Source of the DNA: Misgurnus anguillicaudatus
Taxonomy: Eukaryota; Chordata; Actinopteri; Cypriniformes; Cobitidae
Direction of reading: 5' to 3'
Length of the DNA stretch: 64,000 bases
Assembly (NCBI RefSeq): GCF_027580225.2
Contig: NC_073356.2
Coordinates: 7,905,001-7,969,000, forward strand
In this document: positions 11,456-22,600 of the stretch, in pieces
Layout: each line of letters starts with the position of its first letter
Position numbering within the stretch: position 1 is the stretch's first letter
Notes under the pieces: model-generated
What the model was told of the DNA's origin: nothing
Databases searched by the model: none
What the model saw: the letters and a program-made list of their open reading frames with translations, nothing else
Position numbers and translations under genes: made by a program

Positions 11456-11693
11456 GTTAAACTTTTGACACAACTAGTGTGGTTGTAGCACTCACTTGGT
11501 GTAAATGAAACTCATCAAAGGTGTTAACTGTGAACACTCATAGTGTTATTTTTAACATTTTGTGAGTGTTAAAAAATTAACACTTTTTAAAGTGTAAATT
11601 TGACTCGATTTAGTGTGGACTCATATAAACTCTGGAAAAGTGTTAATTTTCACACTCCCAGTGTGATTTTAACACTTTAAAATTTGCTGTGTA

Positions 11694-13960
11694 GTTATGT
11701 GAAATAGATTCAGGTCTATTTAGGTCAGGCAAACTATCATTTCTGTCTTTTATTGATTCCAGATTTGTATCTGGCTGGTTAAGGGGAGTGAAATGGCAAG
11801 GCAATAATAAAGCCGTCTGCCTTCGGCGAGCTCTAACAGGATTTGTGTGTTTTAATGATTCTGTCACCTCAATATTCGATCAAAGACAATTAGTCATGAC
11901 ACCAGATAGCAATAGCAGCCTGGTGTTACCTCAGACAGCATTCAGCTTATGTCTGAATCTCTTGATGCTTGTAGATTTAAAATTTGAAGCACTTTTCACT
12001 GAGACATAATAAATCCACTTGCATCCATAAAGACCAATTTTTGGAGGCAAAACTTATTTATTATTCTTATTATTATCATCTAACTGAAAGCATACAAACT
12101 GGTTTGTGAAATGCCTTTGAATGTGAAGCACGATGAATCCAGATTTTGCTTTATTCTAGACGTTGTGTGTATACACCGTAAAAATTCCTTGTTACACTTA
12201 ATTATAAAAATCAAGTTGAAATAACTAAAGCTAATTGAACTTTATTTTAGTAATTTATAGCGTTTCCTTGCTAGTCAAGAAAGTTTAAATGAATTGTAAA
12301 TTTAAGTTGATTAAAAAATTCCTTGTTGCACAAAAAAGTCCCATATTGTCAAATCTAAAATTTCATGGGTTTTTCATGATAACCGAGATCTAGGAGCTAT
12401 GTTCCGAAAAACAATAATATACGAGACCAATGGCTAATGTTCATTTATTCTGAAATTTCACAGCAATTAGTTTGACCTTAGCCATCTTTTGTCAGTGTGG
12501 CACAGTTCAATGCCAGTTTCTCTAAAAATCTACTTGCAGTACCTACCTTGTTGGGTCCGACCATAAATCCACAACCTGTAAGTAAACTTTTCACACATTT
12601 TAAAGGAGGGGTTTAATGGTATTTCAAGCATTCTGACTTATTAACACAGCTATAGAGTTTTGCGCGTGTGTTTGATGCAGTGATGCAGTTTTCCCAACCG
12701 AGTCATTACGAGTTGCACGCGGTAAGTAAGACTTACATCATACGTCATCAAGGTTTAATATTTTGGGTTTAATTTCAGAAAAGCAACCGTTACATTTTAA
12801 GGTAAGAATGAAACTACAATGATTGTATGTCTTAAAAGAAAGAAATCTTAATTTTCTAATGTATTTTAACTGAAATGTGAGAACCTCGATGACGTATGTG
12901 GTCGAGCAACGCGACTTCCGGAGAAAAAACCCGAAAACATGTTCGGGACGTGTCCGGCGGAACTGGCACGAATGGCCACCCTAGCCAGAATTCAATGATC
13001 AGTAGTTAACATTGTGTACAGGAGAACCATGAGTCTGTTTGAATGTTAAAACAAAAACGATTTTACTTGCGAAAACAGGGAAAAAAAGATATTTTTCATA
13101 AATTCCATGCACAATCTGCAGTTATATAAACAACATGTTACAAATTCAAGTTTATTTTGGCTAGGTGTGTTACTTTCACCCGGACTATATTGAGTCTAAA
13201 GTTAATCTAGACTTATGTTTGAGTTGTGTGAAAGCTAGAAACTCAAAAAAAGATTTTGAACTTTGTTAAAACCTCTAACTCCTCCAGATGTCAACCTAAG
13301 CTTGGTTTCTATGGGCTTATAGGATGACAAATCTTTAAGATGGGTTTACTCCACTCATATGGAATTATTATTTTGGTGATATTTTTCTCAGACCTCAGTT
13401 TATGAGCTCATAAATCTTTGTGTTTATATCTTTTTCCTCCCCATTGAGCAGGCCGGTTGTTTATCATGAGAGCTTCATACTGACTGCTAACAGCATGAGT
13501 CAGTCTTTAATGGCAGAAAGGAGATGCTTTCGTACACCCATACCACTGTGCTGTAAATATAACAAATAGAAAAATACCCTCGACTCACTTGCTTTATTAA
13601 ATGCAACACGATTCATACGTCTTCATAATGATGGATGTTTGGCGATGCATTAAAGTTTCAACATTTGACTTTTATAAATCACATCATTTGCACAGTAAAA
13701 AGTATCAAATGTTGTATCATATAGTAGTATAACCTTTGTATTGTTTGATTCACCTCTATCTTTCAGGTAATTAAAATCTGAACATTATTAGCAAAAGAGT
13801 GAGCATTTCCTCTCAAGTTCATTGAAGATCTGGAAGCGATTACAAAATAATTCTGCAGTTCAATAATATTGTATTTGTCCATGTTGTCTTTGTTGTGACA
13901 CAGACACATATTTTAAAGAGGTGAAAGGAGTTGGATTACTTTGAGACAGTTGTATCACCC
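11694..13960. other. Intergenic, with one CACTA-type MITE remnant (12173-12335)
   Basis: At 12173-12335 the sequence CACCGTAAAAATTCCTTGTT, with TTAAGTTGATT and ATTCCTTGTTGCAC toward its right side, looks like a decayed CACTA-type MITE. The rest contains an inverted pair, ATACGTCATCAAGGTTT near 12738 and GAACCTCGATGACGTATG near 12882. I recognise no gene or RNA here. Confidence 0.4.
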
Positions 13961-13963
13961 TTA

Positions 13964-14725
13964 GAGTGTTTTCACATATACACCGTTTAGGTCGGCCCAA
14001 ATGACGTTTCGCTCCGAGTACGGTTCGTTTGGGTCAGTGTGAACACAACAGCCGCACTCGGGTGTGCACTAAACGACCGCTCCGAGACCGCTCTAAACAG
14101 GTGGTCTCGGAGCGGCTGTCGCCGAACTCTGGGGCGACCCACCTGTGGTGTGAACACTGCTGGACCACGGACCGAACCAAATACAGGAAGTTCTCCACAT
14201 GTTTGAGCCACTGGGCTTCCGTTGTGACGTGATCCGGGTGTTATATTGTGGGTTAACAACAAACAAGCCAATCCTGGTCCGTTGCAGAGATTCGCTGTCT
14301 CCTTTACGTTTGAGCTGATGATTTTATAAATGCATAGCTGTCCTCCACACACAAATAGTAACATTATGGGCTTTTTAGCAAACGGCTCCGTGAGAAAGGC
14401 TTTAATAGAACAGCTACACAATTTCGCATTAAAGCAAAGAAACTTCGCAAAGACGTGCATCGTTTATCTCCACATCTTGATAGATGCACTCTCCCTGTCA
14501 GGCTGGTTGTCGTGGAAACGTGGGGGTGGTCATGAGACGGTAAGAGCTGTCAGAGACCAATGGCAGGGCTGACCGTTGTCACGTGGTGTACGGTGCAGCA
14601 TTTCGAGTACAGTAAAAAAATAATATGTGAACAACACGGACCGCACTAACTGAAAAATGATACAATGTATTTTGGTGCGCTCCGAGGCCGCACCACGGTG
14701 CGCACCAACATATGTGAAAACACCC
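13964..14725. mobile_element. TTA-target MITE (762 bp)
   Basis: The left end GAGTGTTTTCACATATACACC pairs with the reverse complement of the right end, GGGTGTTTTCACATATG. TTA flanks both sides (13961-13963 and 14726-14728), which fits a Harbinger-type target. The interior is GC-rich with GCTCCGAGACCGC repeats in both orientations. The 157-aa open frame on the - strand is a by-product of this repeat. Confidence 0.65.
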
Positions 14726-15886
14726 TTAGATTAAGTGTAGTTTAGGGCAGTCAGGCTCTTTTCATAGATTCGGCTCCTCTCGCTCGGCTCCCTAAGAAGA
14801 GCCGGCTCTCACTGGGAAACTCTTTATTAGCCCAATTTAGCAATTGTGAATGGTTTGTGTGTTGGTATGCAATTTTGTATCAATTGTTTTTATAAAAGCC
14901 TTATTTTTATACATTTTTAGTTAGAAAAAAATACACAGTATTATTTAATATTATAATAAAACTTTCATTAAACAATGAACACAGAACCACAGCAAACAAA
15001 CCAAATAAATAAAGGAAAAATTAGTCTAAATGCAGGTTAGCATTTAGAAATATCAAATGCCTCAGCTTGGATGAGCTGATGCGATTTCTCTCTCTGTGAC
15101 CATTTTGCCTGTTTTAGAGAAGACTCTTTTTGAGGGGACTGATGTCACGACAATGCAAAGTCTTCCCACCATTACTCTTACTAGGCGAGGGTAGACTGAA
15201 GCCTTGGTCTGCCACCAGTTCAGTGGGTCTTCATCTCTTTGAATGAGGGGTTCCTCAAGATATGACCTCATCTCCAGTACAGCATCAGCTGTGGGATTTC
15301 TCCTTGCAGTGTCTCCTATTGCTCTTTCATCAAAGAGCCTCCACAAAGCAGAAGCTTGTGGTTCCAGTGAACCTGCCTCTGCTCGAACTTCTTCCTCTTG
15401 GCTCTCTGATGGAGAAGCTGACAGGCAGTTGCATCTTGCTGCTGCAGTTATTCTTTGAAGTGCAGTCGTGGGTCAAGTGCAGTGGTTTCGGAAAGCACAA
15501 TGTTGTACTCCATTCTCAGAATTTTTCTGTCCAGGGATGAACAAAGAGTGGTGGGCAGCTTCTTTACTTTATCCACTGTTACACTCCATTGGTGGTGGGC
15601 TGTTACCTGCTGCAGACCCTTGCAGGGAGGAAACATTTTGGAGGCTGTGACATAGCTGAAAAAGAGAAAACTGCAAATATGAAAATTAGGCTTTGTTTGT
15701 AATGCTGAACATTGCATTTTACAATTAAGAAATGATTTGTTTGTTATAAATAGTATATTTACTGCAATGTTTAACTGTATAGTAGTAAAGCAAGAAAACA
15801 AAATTGTTCAAGGGACCTTTCTGCACTTATCTCCACAGTCATCTCCTCAAAGGACTCTAGAATGGTGCAGACCTTTTTCATTGACC

Positions 15887-17108
15887 ACGTTTACATGCAC
15901 CCTAAAAATGCGATTATAATGGGATTTTGTCAATACTGCGAATATACTTTACCTCATGTAAACACAATAAATCGATAAAAATAATGCGATTAAGCTCATA
16001 ATCGCAGTAAGTATAATCGCATTAAAAGAGGTGGCGTACGCCGTTTATAATCCCAGTATGCGTCCATGTAAACGCTTTAATCACAGTTATACCGTACTAA
16101 CTGAAGTGCGCGTGTTTTTTGTCATGCACCCTTAGCCCAAATTCGTTTTAAACTTGACATTAGAAAGTTTTACATGAACTCTGGCAACACGACTCGCTGT
16201 CAGCATTCTGCCTTCATCCAGAAACATCTCAAATAACACAACAGCAGTGTATAAAAGCTTTAAGGGACATTATAACGATAATTATAATGATAAATATATT
16301 AGTGATCACATCATAATGATAACTTCATGCTAATTCACTCAACGAGCGTGGCATTACCTAATATTGAATATTTCTTGTAATAAAAACTTTTTTTGCAATT
16401 GTTTACATGTCACTGAATATGTAAATATGCTGTTCTTGCATTTACACAGCGGGAAACCAGCAGATGTCCTCAACTTGCTGCGTTTCGCGTAACTAAACAA
16501 TGAATGTAGTAGTTTGTGTAATATCATCTTACCTTTTGGCGTAGTCAGTGTGGTAGAAAAAGCATTAAGTATGAATTTCACAGCAACTGTATCAGCACTG
16601 GATACCTGAGGTAATTTTATGTTATAGACAGCAATGAATGAGCTTTTCTACTGCATTTAAGTGTGCGTGCACTTCAAGTTCAAATAGATTTGATTGGCTG
16701 TCAATGGTTTATCGTTCATCATGTGCCAAAATCGTTATACTTGTTGTGTGAACTCTGCTATTATCTTTAATATAAAACGATTTTTAAAACTATATTTTTA
16801 TATCGTTTTAATGTGAACGCCCTTACAGGCACTGTCATAATATTTCTGTCTGCATCACGGCACCGGATAATAAAATACATCCATAACAACGTGTTTTGTC
16901 ATTTAACGTAAGTAAATTAAAACAGTGGACCATATATGTGAGTTCATCATTTGTGCTCTGCATTGGGCTATGTGTGAATAATCCGAAAATAAAAACTGCA
17001 TGTAAACCGGAGTGAAGAGGTTAGCTCCAGTCATGTAAACATCTTACTGCGATTAAGTCCTTACTCGCATTATTGGAAATAATTGCATTATTGGTGTACA
17101 TGTAAACG
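15887..17108. mobile_element. MITE with Harbinger-like ends inside the hAT pseudogene
   Basis: ACGTTTACATG at the left and CATGTAAACG at the right form the inverted ends, and further GTTTACATG/CATGTAAAC copies lie just inside (15953 and 17034). TCATTG stands on both outer sides, which may be a longer duplication than the usual TWA. The hAT reading frame resumes across the insertion (EEWET to the right, MKKVCTILESFEEMT to the left), which places the boundaries well. Related ends occur at 21657-21676 and 37656. Confidence 0.65.
16263..16827. mobile_element. Possible inner MITE within the 15887-17108 element
   Basis: The left side AAGGGACATTATAACGATAA and the reverse complement of the right side, AAGGGCGTTCACATTAAAACG, are loosely similar, and AT-rich interior blocks pair. 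This is suggestive only. It may instead be part of the enclosing element. Confidence 0.3.
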
Positions 17109-17414
17109 AGCTCATTGTCTCCCATTCCTCTTGACTTAAAGTATTAACAGGAGCGTTGATGACAGCCAGGGTGGAGGTGATGGCATCTTTTGACTCATAT
17201 AAAATGTTGAGTTCCACCTTGTAGCACACTCTGGTTTGGGCCTTATCTCTGGCATTCCCATCTGGCGTTTTGTGGATTTCAGCTTCTCTGTGGCAGCTGT
17301 CCTTTTGTGGAAAACTTTACCAAGGCATTCACTTTGTCCACAGTTGATTGTACCACTTTCAATGCATCTTTAATCATCAGGTTTATTGTGTGTGTCATAC
17401 ATGGGAGGTGGGTC

Positions 17415-17945
17415 CACTTCAAATTTTTTATGGCTTTTGTTATTTATATAATATGCACGCGCCTATTTCCAACATAAGACAGAAGTCTTTCTTACCGCAT
17501 GCATACCGGTTGGGAAAATCCAGCGCATCAAACACACAAGCAAAACTCCGCCCCTACCCCAGACAATAAACTGTATACATTGTTTTCATAAGGCTGACTT
17601 TCTTCTCCTTACATCCAAAAACACACTTCATCTTTCATGCCATTGTTGAGTTTTGAAATTAAACAAAGCTGTGTCGCGTGATAAGATGTTTGCAAGTTCT
17701 AGCATCTCCCGCTGATTGACGGGTGGGCGGGGTTTTCCGGGGGAAGTGCCCATATAATGAAGTGATACATATAGAAAACCCCTGAAATGTCAGTTGGAAC
17801 TGTAATCGAAAAAAACTTTCAGAAACTTGTACGAACCCTGGCGAAGTGCATTTGGCACAAGAAATACTCTGTAACATGCCCAAATGCTTTTTTTACACTT
17901 TGCCTACGTTTAGCACGAGGAAACAACTCTATTACTGTGTTAATA
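17415..17945 (-). repeat. Repeat insertion in the hAT pseudogene, related to 46258-46520
   Basis: On the - strand it contains AAATGCACTTCGCCAGGGTT and GTACAAGTTTCTGAAAG. The same sequence runs on the + strand at 46316-46350. It breaks the hAT frame after CLTTDCWTSRMT and before the middle block. Translated, both copies keep a similar short protein stretch (CTSP-F-QVSE-FF), so the parent repeat probably had coding capacity. I cannot name its class. Confidence 0.5.
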
Positions 17946-18876
17946 AGTTAGAATGCTTGAAATACCATTGAACCCCCCCCCTTTAAAGTTTTCAATAAAG
18001 TTACAAACATGTATAACCATGTCATTCTGGATGTCCAGCAGTCAGTTGTCAGGCAAACAGCTGAAGCTTTTTTGACTCTGTCTTGCCACATTTCACACTC
18101 TGTGCCATATAGTTGTGGAATAATTGTTTGGGACAAGGTTTTTCTACTGGGGAGAACATGCGTGGGGTTAAAGGCCTGGAGCAAAGTTTAAATCCTTTGC
18201 CCTCCACTATGGAAAATGTCTGAAAGTCACTGGCTATCATTTTAGCCAGCTCCTCATTAACACGCCTCTGTTTGGCTGGGGTCATTTGTTTTAGAATGAA
18301 TTTACTCATCTTGGTTTAACTTGCAGAAGGTCATAGTTTACCTGCAGTTTTTGGCAAGGCAGTGGATGCTGCAGCAGAAGTACTTGTCTCAGGGTCAGTG
18401 GATGGCAAGCTCGCTTGCTCTCTCTCCTCCAGCTGCACAGATGGGTGGGTGGTTCTTAGATGTCTGTGCAGGTTTGTTGTTGACCCTGCTCTGATTGATA
18501 TTTTTATTTTACACATTCTGCACTCAGCTTTGCAGTCTCCAATATTATTGAAATGCAGCCAGATGCTGCTTCTTTTTCAGTTTCACTCATGACTTAATTT
18601 TCTTCTTCTTCTTGGTAAATACCTAAACTTTCTCCCAACGTACTTACAGTCAAATCTGGCTCCTTACCTCTCTCTATTGGTCTGTGTACCTGGCCTCACT
18701 ACACTAACTGGCTTTTTGGAGCATCTATCCCTCTTTCTTCTTTCACATAATGTTATAATCCTAGTCTGTCTTCCCATTTGATTGGACGCATCGTGTGCCA
18801 CATACAAATATGTACTGCCCCTGTCTGCGGCTGGAGATTCGGCTCTCTCACTGATGGGACTTGGCTCTTCTTGTTC

Positions 18877-19119
18877 ACTACAAAGACATACTCAAAATGT
18901 GACCTCTGCATTTAACCCATCCCAGAGAGTAGTGAACAGAAGCACTGCAAGTAGTCAACATACACCCACCCAGAGCAGTGGGCAGCAATCCCAACACCCA
19001 TGGAGCAATTAAGGTAAAGTGCCTTGCTTAAGGGCACCACAGTGGCAACCTGCCGGCCGTGAGACTCGAATCGTCTGGTTACAAGCCCGACTCTCTAACC
19101 ACTAGGCTACAACTGCCCT
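18877..19119 (-). mobile_element. tRNA-derived SINE (minus strand)
   Basis: Read on the - strand from 19119, GTAGCCTAGTGGTTAGAGAG is an A-box-like region, and GATTCGAGTCTCA, about 30 bases further on, is a B-box-like region. The tail continues with CTTAAGCAAGGCACTTTACC and TTAAATGCAGAGGTCACATT. This layout is the common fish tRNA-headed SINE. It is not a functional tRNA gene because the head departs from a cloverleaf and merges into the SINE body. Confidence 0.75.
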
Positions 19120-19129
19120 AGTTTTTTAA

Positions 19130-20085
19130 AATGCGAGAATGCAATCAGAATATCCTTGCACTGTGGAGAGCAATGTATAGCAAGAGGGTGTTTTAGAGGT
19201 GGACGGATTACTGGGAGAAATAAAACAGATGCAGTCCAGTATGGGCCCTTGAGCAGGGCCACCCAGACCTCAGCCATCATCAGGAGCCATGGAGGAGTGG
19301 AAGGAGGGAGGAGCCATGGTGGAGTCGATGGCTTTGGCAACCAAGACAGAGGTGGGGGTCTGGAAGAACACAACGGAGCCAGAGGGACTGAGCATGAAGG
19401 TGGAGCTGGAGAGAAGGAGAAGCCTGACATAGGGGCAGAGTGATGAGGCACAGCTAGATGAATGTAGCCCAGGAGTTGCAGATGGTTGACGACTGACCAA
19501 GGCAGAGCTGGAGAGATGAGGGAGCCTGGTGAAGCATGTGGAATGACTGAGGGAGCTGGAAGCCAAGGCGGAGCCTATGGCAATAGCATGCTGAGGGTGA
19601 GCTGAGAGATCTTCTGGTGAAAGCAGACCAGGGCTGCAGATGTGGCTAATAGTGGCCGTGGAGGAGGGAGAGGGAGGTTGGCTGGTATCAACAGAGATGA
19701 GGGTGAGCTGGACAGGGCCACTGAATACAATGGTGAGCTGGATGCGGCTAGTGGAGATGGCAGTAGACAGTCTACATTCTTATCCATCAAGTCTATAGTG
19801 CCAATATCCAGCATTAGCTTACCATCAGCAGTGGTGGTGTGGGTTGGGGCTTCTCTCCAAGTTCTCAAACTCCACAAGCACTGCTCAGTCCTTCTCCTCT
19901 GTGCTGGCTTCTCAGTCATGATGGGCTCTGGCTCTCCATCTACGGTGGGCTCAAGCAGCTCCATGTAATGGGGTGATGGCTGGCTGGGTTTTGGGTCAGG
20001 AGTGGGGCTGGTGACGTCCTCAATGGTGAAAGCCGATCCACAGGAGACCAGCACCTACTCCACAAACGTGGAAAAACTCCCTCGA
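19130..20085 (-). repeat. Low-complexity coding remnant of a repeated fish family
   Basis: The + strand is purine-rich (GGAGG/GAGCTGG repeats). On the - strand there is an open frame at 19575-20054 with Ser/Pro-rich text and the block HYMELLEPTVDGEPEPIM. I have seen MELLEPT-type text in many predicted fish proteins, which points to a dispersed element. The 98- and 114-aa frames further left look like its Pro/Ser-rich continuation in other frames. A possible relative lies at 54660-56290. The class is unknown. Confidence 0.45.
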
Positions 20086-20190
20086 GGACTCTAATTTTAA
20101 CAAAGCGTAACTTGTTCAAAAATATACACACAGCATGTACATTTGTTTGTCATAGGATTAGCAGATATTAATAGTAAATTTTATATGTAG

Positions 20191-20990
20191 ATGTTGAGAG
20201 CAACTTGAAGGAAGCGGCAACGAGTAGCTCTATGCAGACCGAAGAGGAGACAGGTGAAGAAGGCACTGCCCATGCTCTACCAAGCGCTGCAAAAAAAAGA
20301 GTAAGCTTCTTACCAAATCATTAAATATGAGTAAATATAACTTCGATACAGTGCATTTACTTTAATTATCAGGATTTACATTTGTACATTCGACAAATGC
20401 TATTATTAAAAGTGATTTAAATGCATTATTATAGTTTGAACAAGTGCTGAAAAGCACATGTTGTTTGTGATTTCTCCAACACAAAGTTAGAATGCCCATC
20501 TAAACTTACATGTAAACATTAGTGTATTTTAAAATGAATACTTACACAATTTTGGATTTTGTACCTTATTTTATTGTGATTATGCAATAAGAACATCTTT
20601 TACTTTTTTATTCGTTTATTAAGATCTGACAGATTTTGTCTGTAAGTAATATAACCTTTACATTAGGTTAACTGGGAATAATGCATATTTTTCTTAATCC
20701 AGGCAAAACCTTCATCTCGATATGCCAAACTAATGCACATTTGGTCAGCTGAACAAAGATCCTTCTTGGATGGAATTAAACATCCCCAAGAGAGAAATCA
20801 ACAATGGAATGAGATGTTACTTTCAAGGTTTCTTGAAGAAAACACTCGCTCAACTGAAGATCTGTTAGGACAAATATTTGAGGGTCTCAGATGTATACTT
20901 CCACAACAGCAAGCTCAACATTTCCAGGGACAAGCTCCACCAATCAACCCTTACAATATATGCAGCCTCCGCAGCAGTTCCATTATTTGA
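20191..20990 (+). pseudogene. Harbinger Myb-like accessory gene, 3' part only
   Basis: Exons 20191-20300 and 20703-20990 join in frame (..PSAAKKR to AKPSSRYAKLM..) with GT..AG ends. The product begins within an acidic linker. Its C-terminal block is IWSAEQRSFLDGI....MLLSRFLEENTRSTEDLLGQIFEGLRCIL, like the tail of the SANT/Myb-like protein that pairs with Harbinger transposases. The Myb/SANT domain itself and any start are missing, and the upstream DNA has been replaced by another repeat. It overlaps the convergent transposase by 40 nt. Confidence 0.55.
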
Positions 20991-21358
20991 GGAATGTTAT
21001 GTAATTTCTGAAACCACCTGGCAAGCTCCAGTGCTTCCTCTTCATATGGAACTCGGATCAGCTGCTTTATCGGTCGCTTTACCATGCCCTTACAGAACAT
21101 ATAAACAAATTTCTTGACTGTGGTTTTATAGATGATTGCGACTCGCATTGTAAGTGGTATTGGTGCCCTAACTGTAACATCATCAGGTGCCATGTACCCC
21201 TCCATCATTAAGCATAGTGTCATAAATGACTGTCTTGTAATCCTAAAATTCTCCTTCCACTCCTCGTCTGTGAAGAGGTGCAAGACGACGTTGTCCCACC
21301 AGTCCTGGCTACGAACCCTCATCCACAGACACCTTGTTCTTGGCTCGGGAAGAGGCAT
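20951..21358 (-). pseudogene. Truncated Harbinger (HARBI1-like) transposase
   Basis: The 135-aa frame carries the typical N-terminal block: RSQDWWDNVVL..FTDEEWKENF, then RQSFMTLC, APIPLTMRVAIIYKT and TVKKFVYMFCKGMV. It ends after EEALELARWFQKLHNIPQ, where family members normally continue into the first catalytic aspartate. The whole DDE domain is therefore absent, and the fragment cannot catalyse transposition. Also, the usual segment between VAIIYK and TVKKF is shortened. It is convergent with the Myb-like remnant. Confidence 0.75.
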
Positions 21359-21677
21359 TTAAATTGCATGGTAAATACATGCAGCACAGCACACATCATA
21401 ATGCGCTCGTCGTCTCCTAATAAGCAGCTGTAATAGGTACATTTTTAAAACAAAAAAAGGAAAAGAAATGACAAGAAAGTGGCTGATACTATGCACATGG
21501 TAAAACGTCGGGAAACGCGTATTCGTGCACTGTGCGCATGTCAAAAGATCAAAACCGATTCTGTCGTGTAAATGCACATATCCACCAGATTACATTTTTT
21601 AGCGTTCATGTAATCTGTGAGTCATCAATCTGATTGATTTATTCTGATTAAAAAAAGTGTCCATGTAAACGTAGCTA

Positions 21678-22600
21678 GTGTTATATGTGGTTGCTGATAA
21701 CTTTGCTGCTCATTCTTTGGCAGGATTCTTTGAGAGCGTTGCAGTGCACAAGTTCCATAGGTTTTGCTTGGCGACGAGGAGTGACAGCCAAGACACAGAA
21801 GTCTCTTCAGGCACTTTTGAACCCGGAACTAAGGAAAGTCACAACCAGCACAGGAGGTATGTCAAGATCTCACTTTAGCTAAAGAGTTGGTGTGAAAGGA
21901 GAATGTGTGTTGACAGACAGCCTGGAGCACTTTCATGTTGTTCGTGGGTACCCCCTTGATATCCTGCATGACCATTTGGAAGGGATTGTTCCTGTTGAGT
22001 TATCATTCTGCATTTCAGATCTGATTTCTAAGAAAAGCTTAGAAATACTGAACCATGCTATCAAAACATTTGCATATGCCTTTAATGACTCCACAGACCA
22101 TGGCCATGAGAACTGGGCTCTAATCAGACTCCTCCCACTTCCTATTGGCCATAAAGTGCCTGAAGGAGACAATGCATTGAACATTCTGTTGCTCCTCAAA
22201 GACATTGTTGAGTTGGTAGTGGCAACAAAGCACACTGAAGAGTCAATACAATTTCTTGAAGTGTTAGAAAACAGGGAACTGCTGCAAACTACATTCCCTG
22301 ATTTCAGATTACGCCCAAAACACCACTTCATTGAGCATTACCCTGAGATGATTAAGGCATTTGGTCCACTTTCAGATGTCTGGATGATGCACTTTGAAGA
22401 AAAGCATAAATTCTTTAAGCAAGTAATTCCAAATGCTCACAATTTCAGCTTACACTTGCTGTAAAGCATCAGAAAATGATGGCTTACTTTTTAGACTCAA
22501 GCTCATTTTTAAGCCCTCAGTCAAAATGGACAAGGTTACTTCATAATTGATCAAATCGTTCCCTGAGATTGTCCAGCAAATTTTCTGCCAGAGAGTTCCT
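21678..22600 (+). pseudogene. Second-lineage CACTA/Tnp2-like transposase remnant
   Basis: VVADNFAAHSLAGFFES (21687 on) corresponds to VVGDNLGMHSILGFTES of the intact enzyme. LEHFHVVRGYPLDILHDHLEG, RPKHHFIEHYPEMIKAFGP and MHFEEKHKFFK (21892-22464) correspond to its LDVMHDLLEG, PKHHFMVHYP and RFEAKHK blocks. The two pieces are out of frame around 21880. Everything upstream of the second aspartate is missing, and stops follow 22464. Divergence from 8443-10887 is high at the protein level, so this is a separate family and not a decayed copy of the same element. Confidence 0.75.

Larger units (their letters stand above)
254..11691 (+). mobile_element. Complete CACTA/EnSpm-like DNA transposon (11.4 kb, two genes)
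   Basis: The left end reads CACAGCAAAATATACAGTGTT. The reverse complement of the right end reads CACAGCAAATTTTAAAGTGTT, so 18 of 21 positions match as terminal inverted repeats. A TA dinucleotide flanks each end (252-253 and 11692-11693), which fits a 2 bp target duplication. Both subterminal regions are full of GTGTTAAT-type motifs, and the right side carries a nine-copy 42 bp array, as is typical of CACTA elements. Between the ends lie an untranslated leader, a nine-exon SAMD3-like gene (1714-8437) and a single-exon Tnp2-like transposase (8443-10887), both on the + strand and both free of stops or frameshifts. Introns have taken MITE insertions (2682-3082 and 6016-6940). CACTA membership is inferred from the ends, the subterminal repeats and the transposase. 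Intact genes suggest a young or recently active copy. Confidence 0.85.
15062..18592 (-). pseudogene. hAT transposase pseudogene (BED finger to dimerisation domain)
   Basis: Read from right to left. At 18331-18592 is a BED-type finger region (STTNLHRHLRTTHP). At 17948-18309 is the N-terminal core with ALNPTHVLPSRKTLS-like text and TTDCWTS, whose D is the first catalytic acid of hAT enzymes. At 17110-17440 is a middle block containing INAPVNTLSQEEWE. At 15448-15886 a segment reads KKVCTILESFEEMT then EYNIVLSETTALDPR. At 15062-15346 is the C-terminal dimerisation region (RRNPTADAVLEMRSYLEEP, then TSVPSKRVFSKTG). Frameshifts and stops fall at several places, and two mobile insertions cut the gene. 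It is not functional. The family is the widespread fish ZBED-like hAT. Confidence 0.8.
14750..18871 (-). mobile_element. Decayed hAT element of the BED-finger type
   Basis: The left side has GAGCCGGCTCT-rich terminal sequence (14760-14815). The right side has a related block with TTCGGCTCTCTCACTG (18839-18870). Between them lies a broken hAT transposase on the - strand. The body is interrupted by a MITE at 15887-17108 and by another repeat at about 17415-17945. The exact termini and the 8 bp duplication could not be fixed. Confidence 0.6.
20191..21676. mobile_element. Truncated PIF/Harbinger element, right end preserved
   Basis: This holds the two remnants above and ends on the right with GTGTCCATGTAAACGTAGCT (21657-21676), matching the ACGTTTACATG ends seen at 15887 and 37656. 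No matching left end is visible near 20090-20190, where sequence of another repeat begins. Its right end directly abuts decayed CACTA-lineage transposase code. Confidence 0.6.

Noticed and set aside
13987..14460. 157-aa open frame on the - strand
   Set aside because: It is contained in the TTA-target MITE at 13964-14725 and is without motifs.
18877..19119. Functional tRNA gene
   Set aside because: The A and B boxes are present, but the body continues as a SINE and the cloverleaf does not close.
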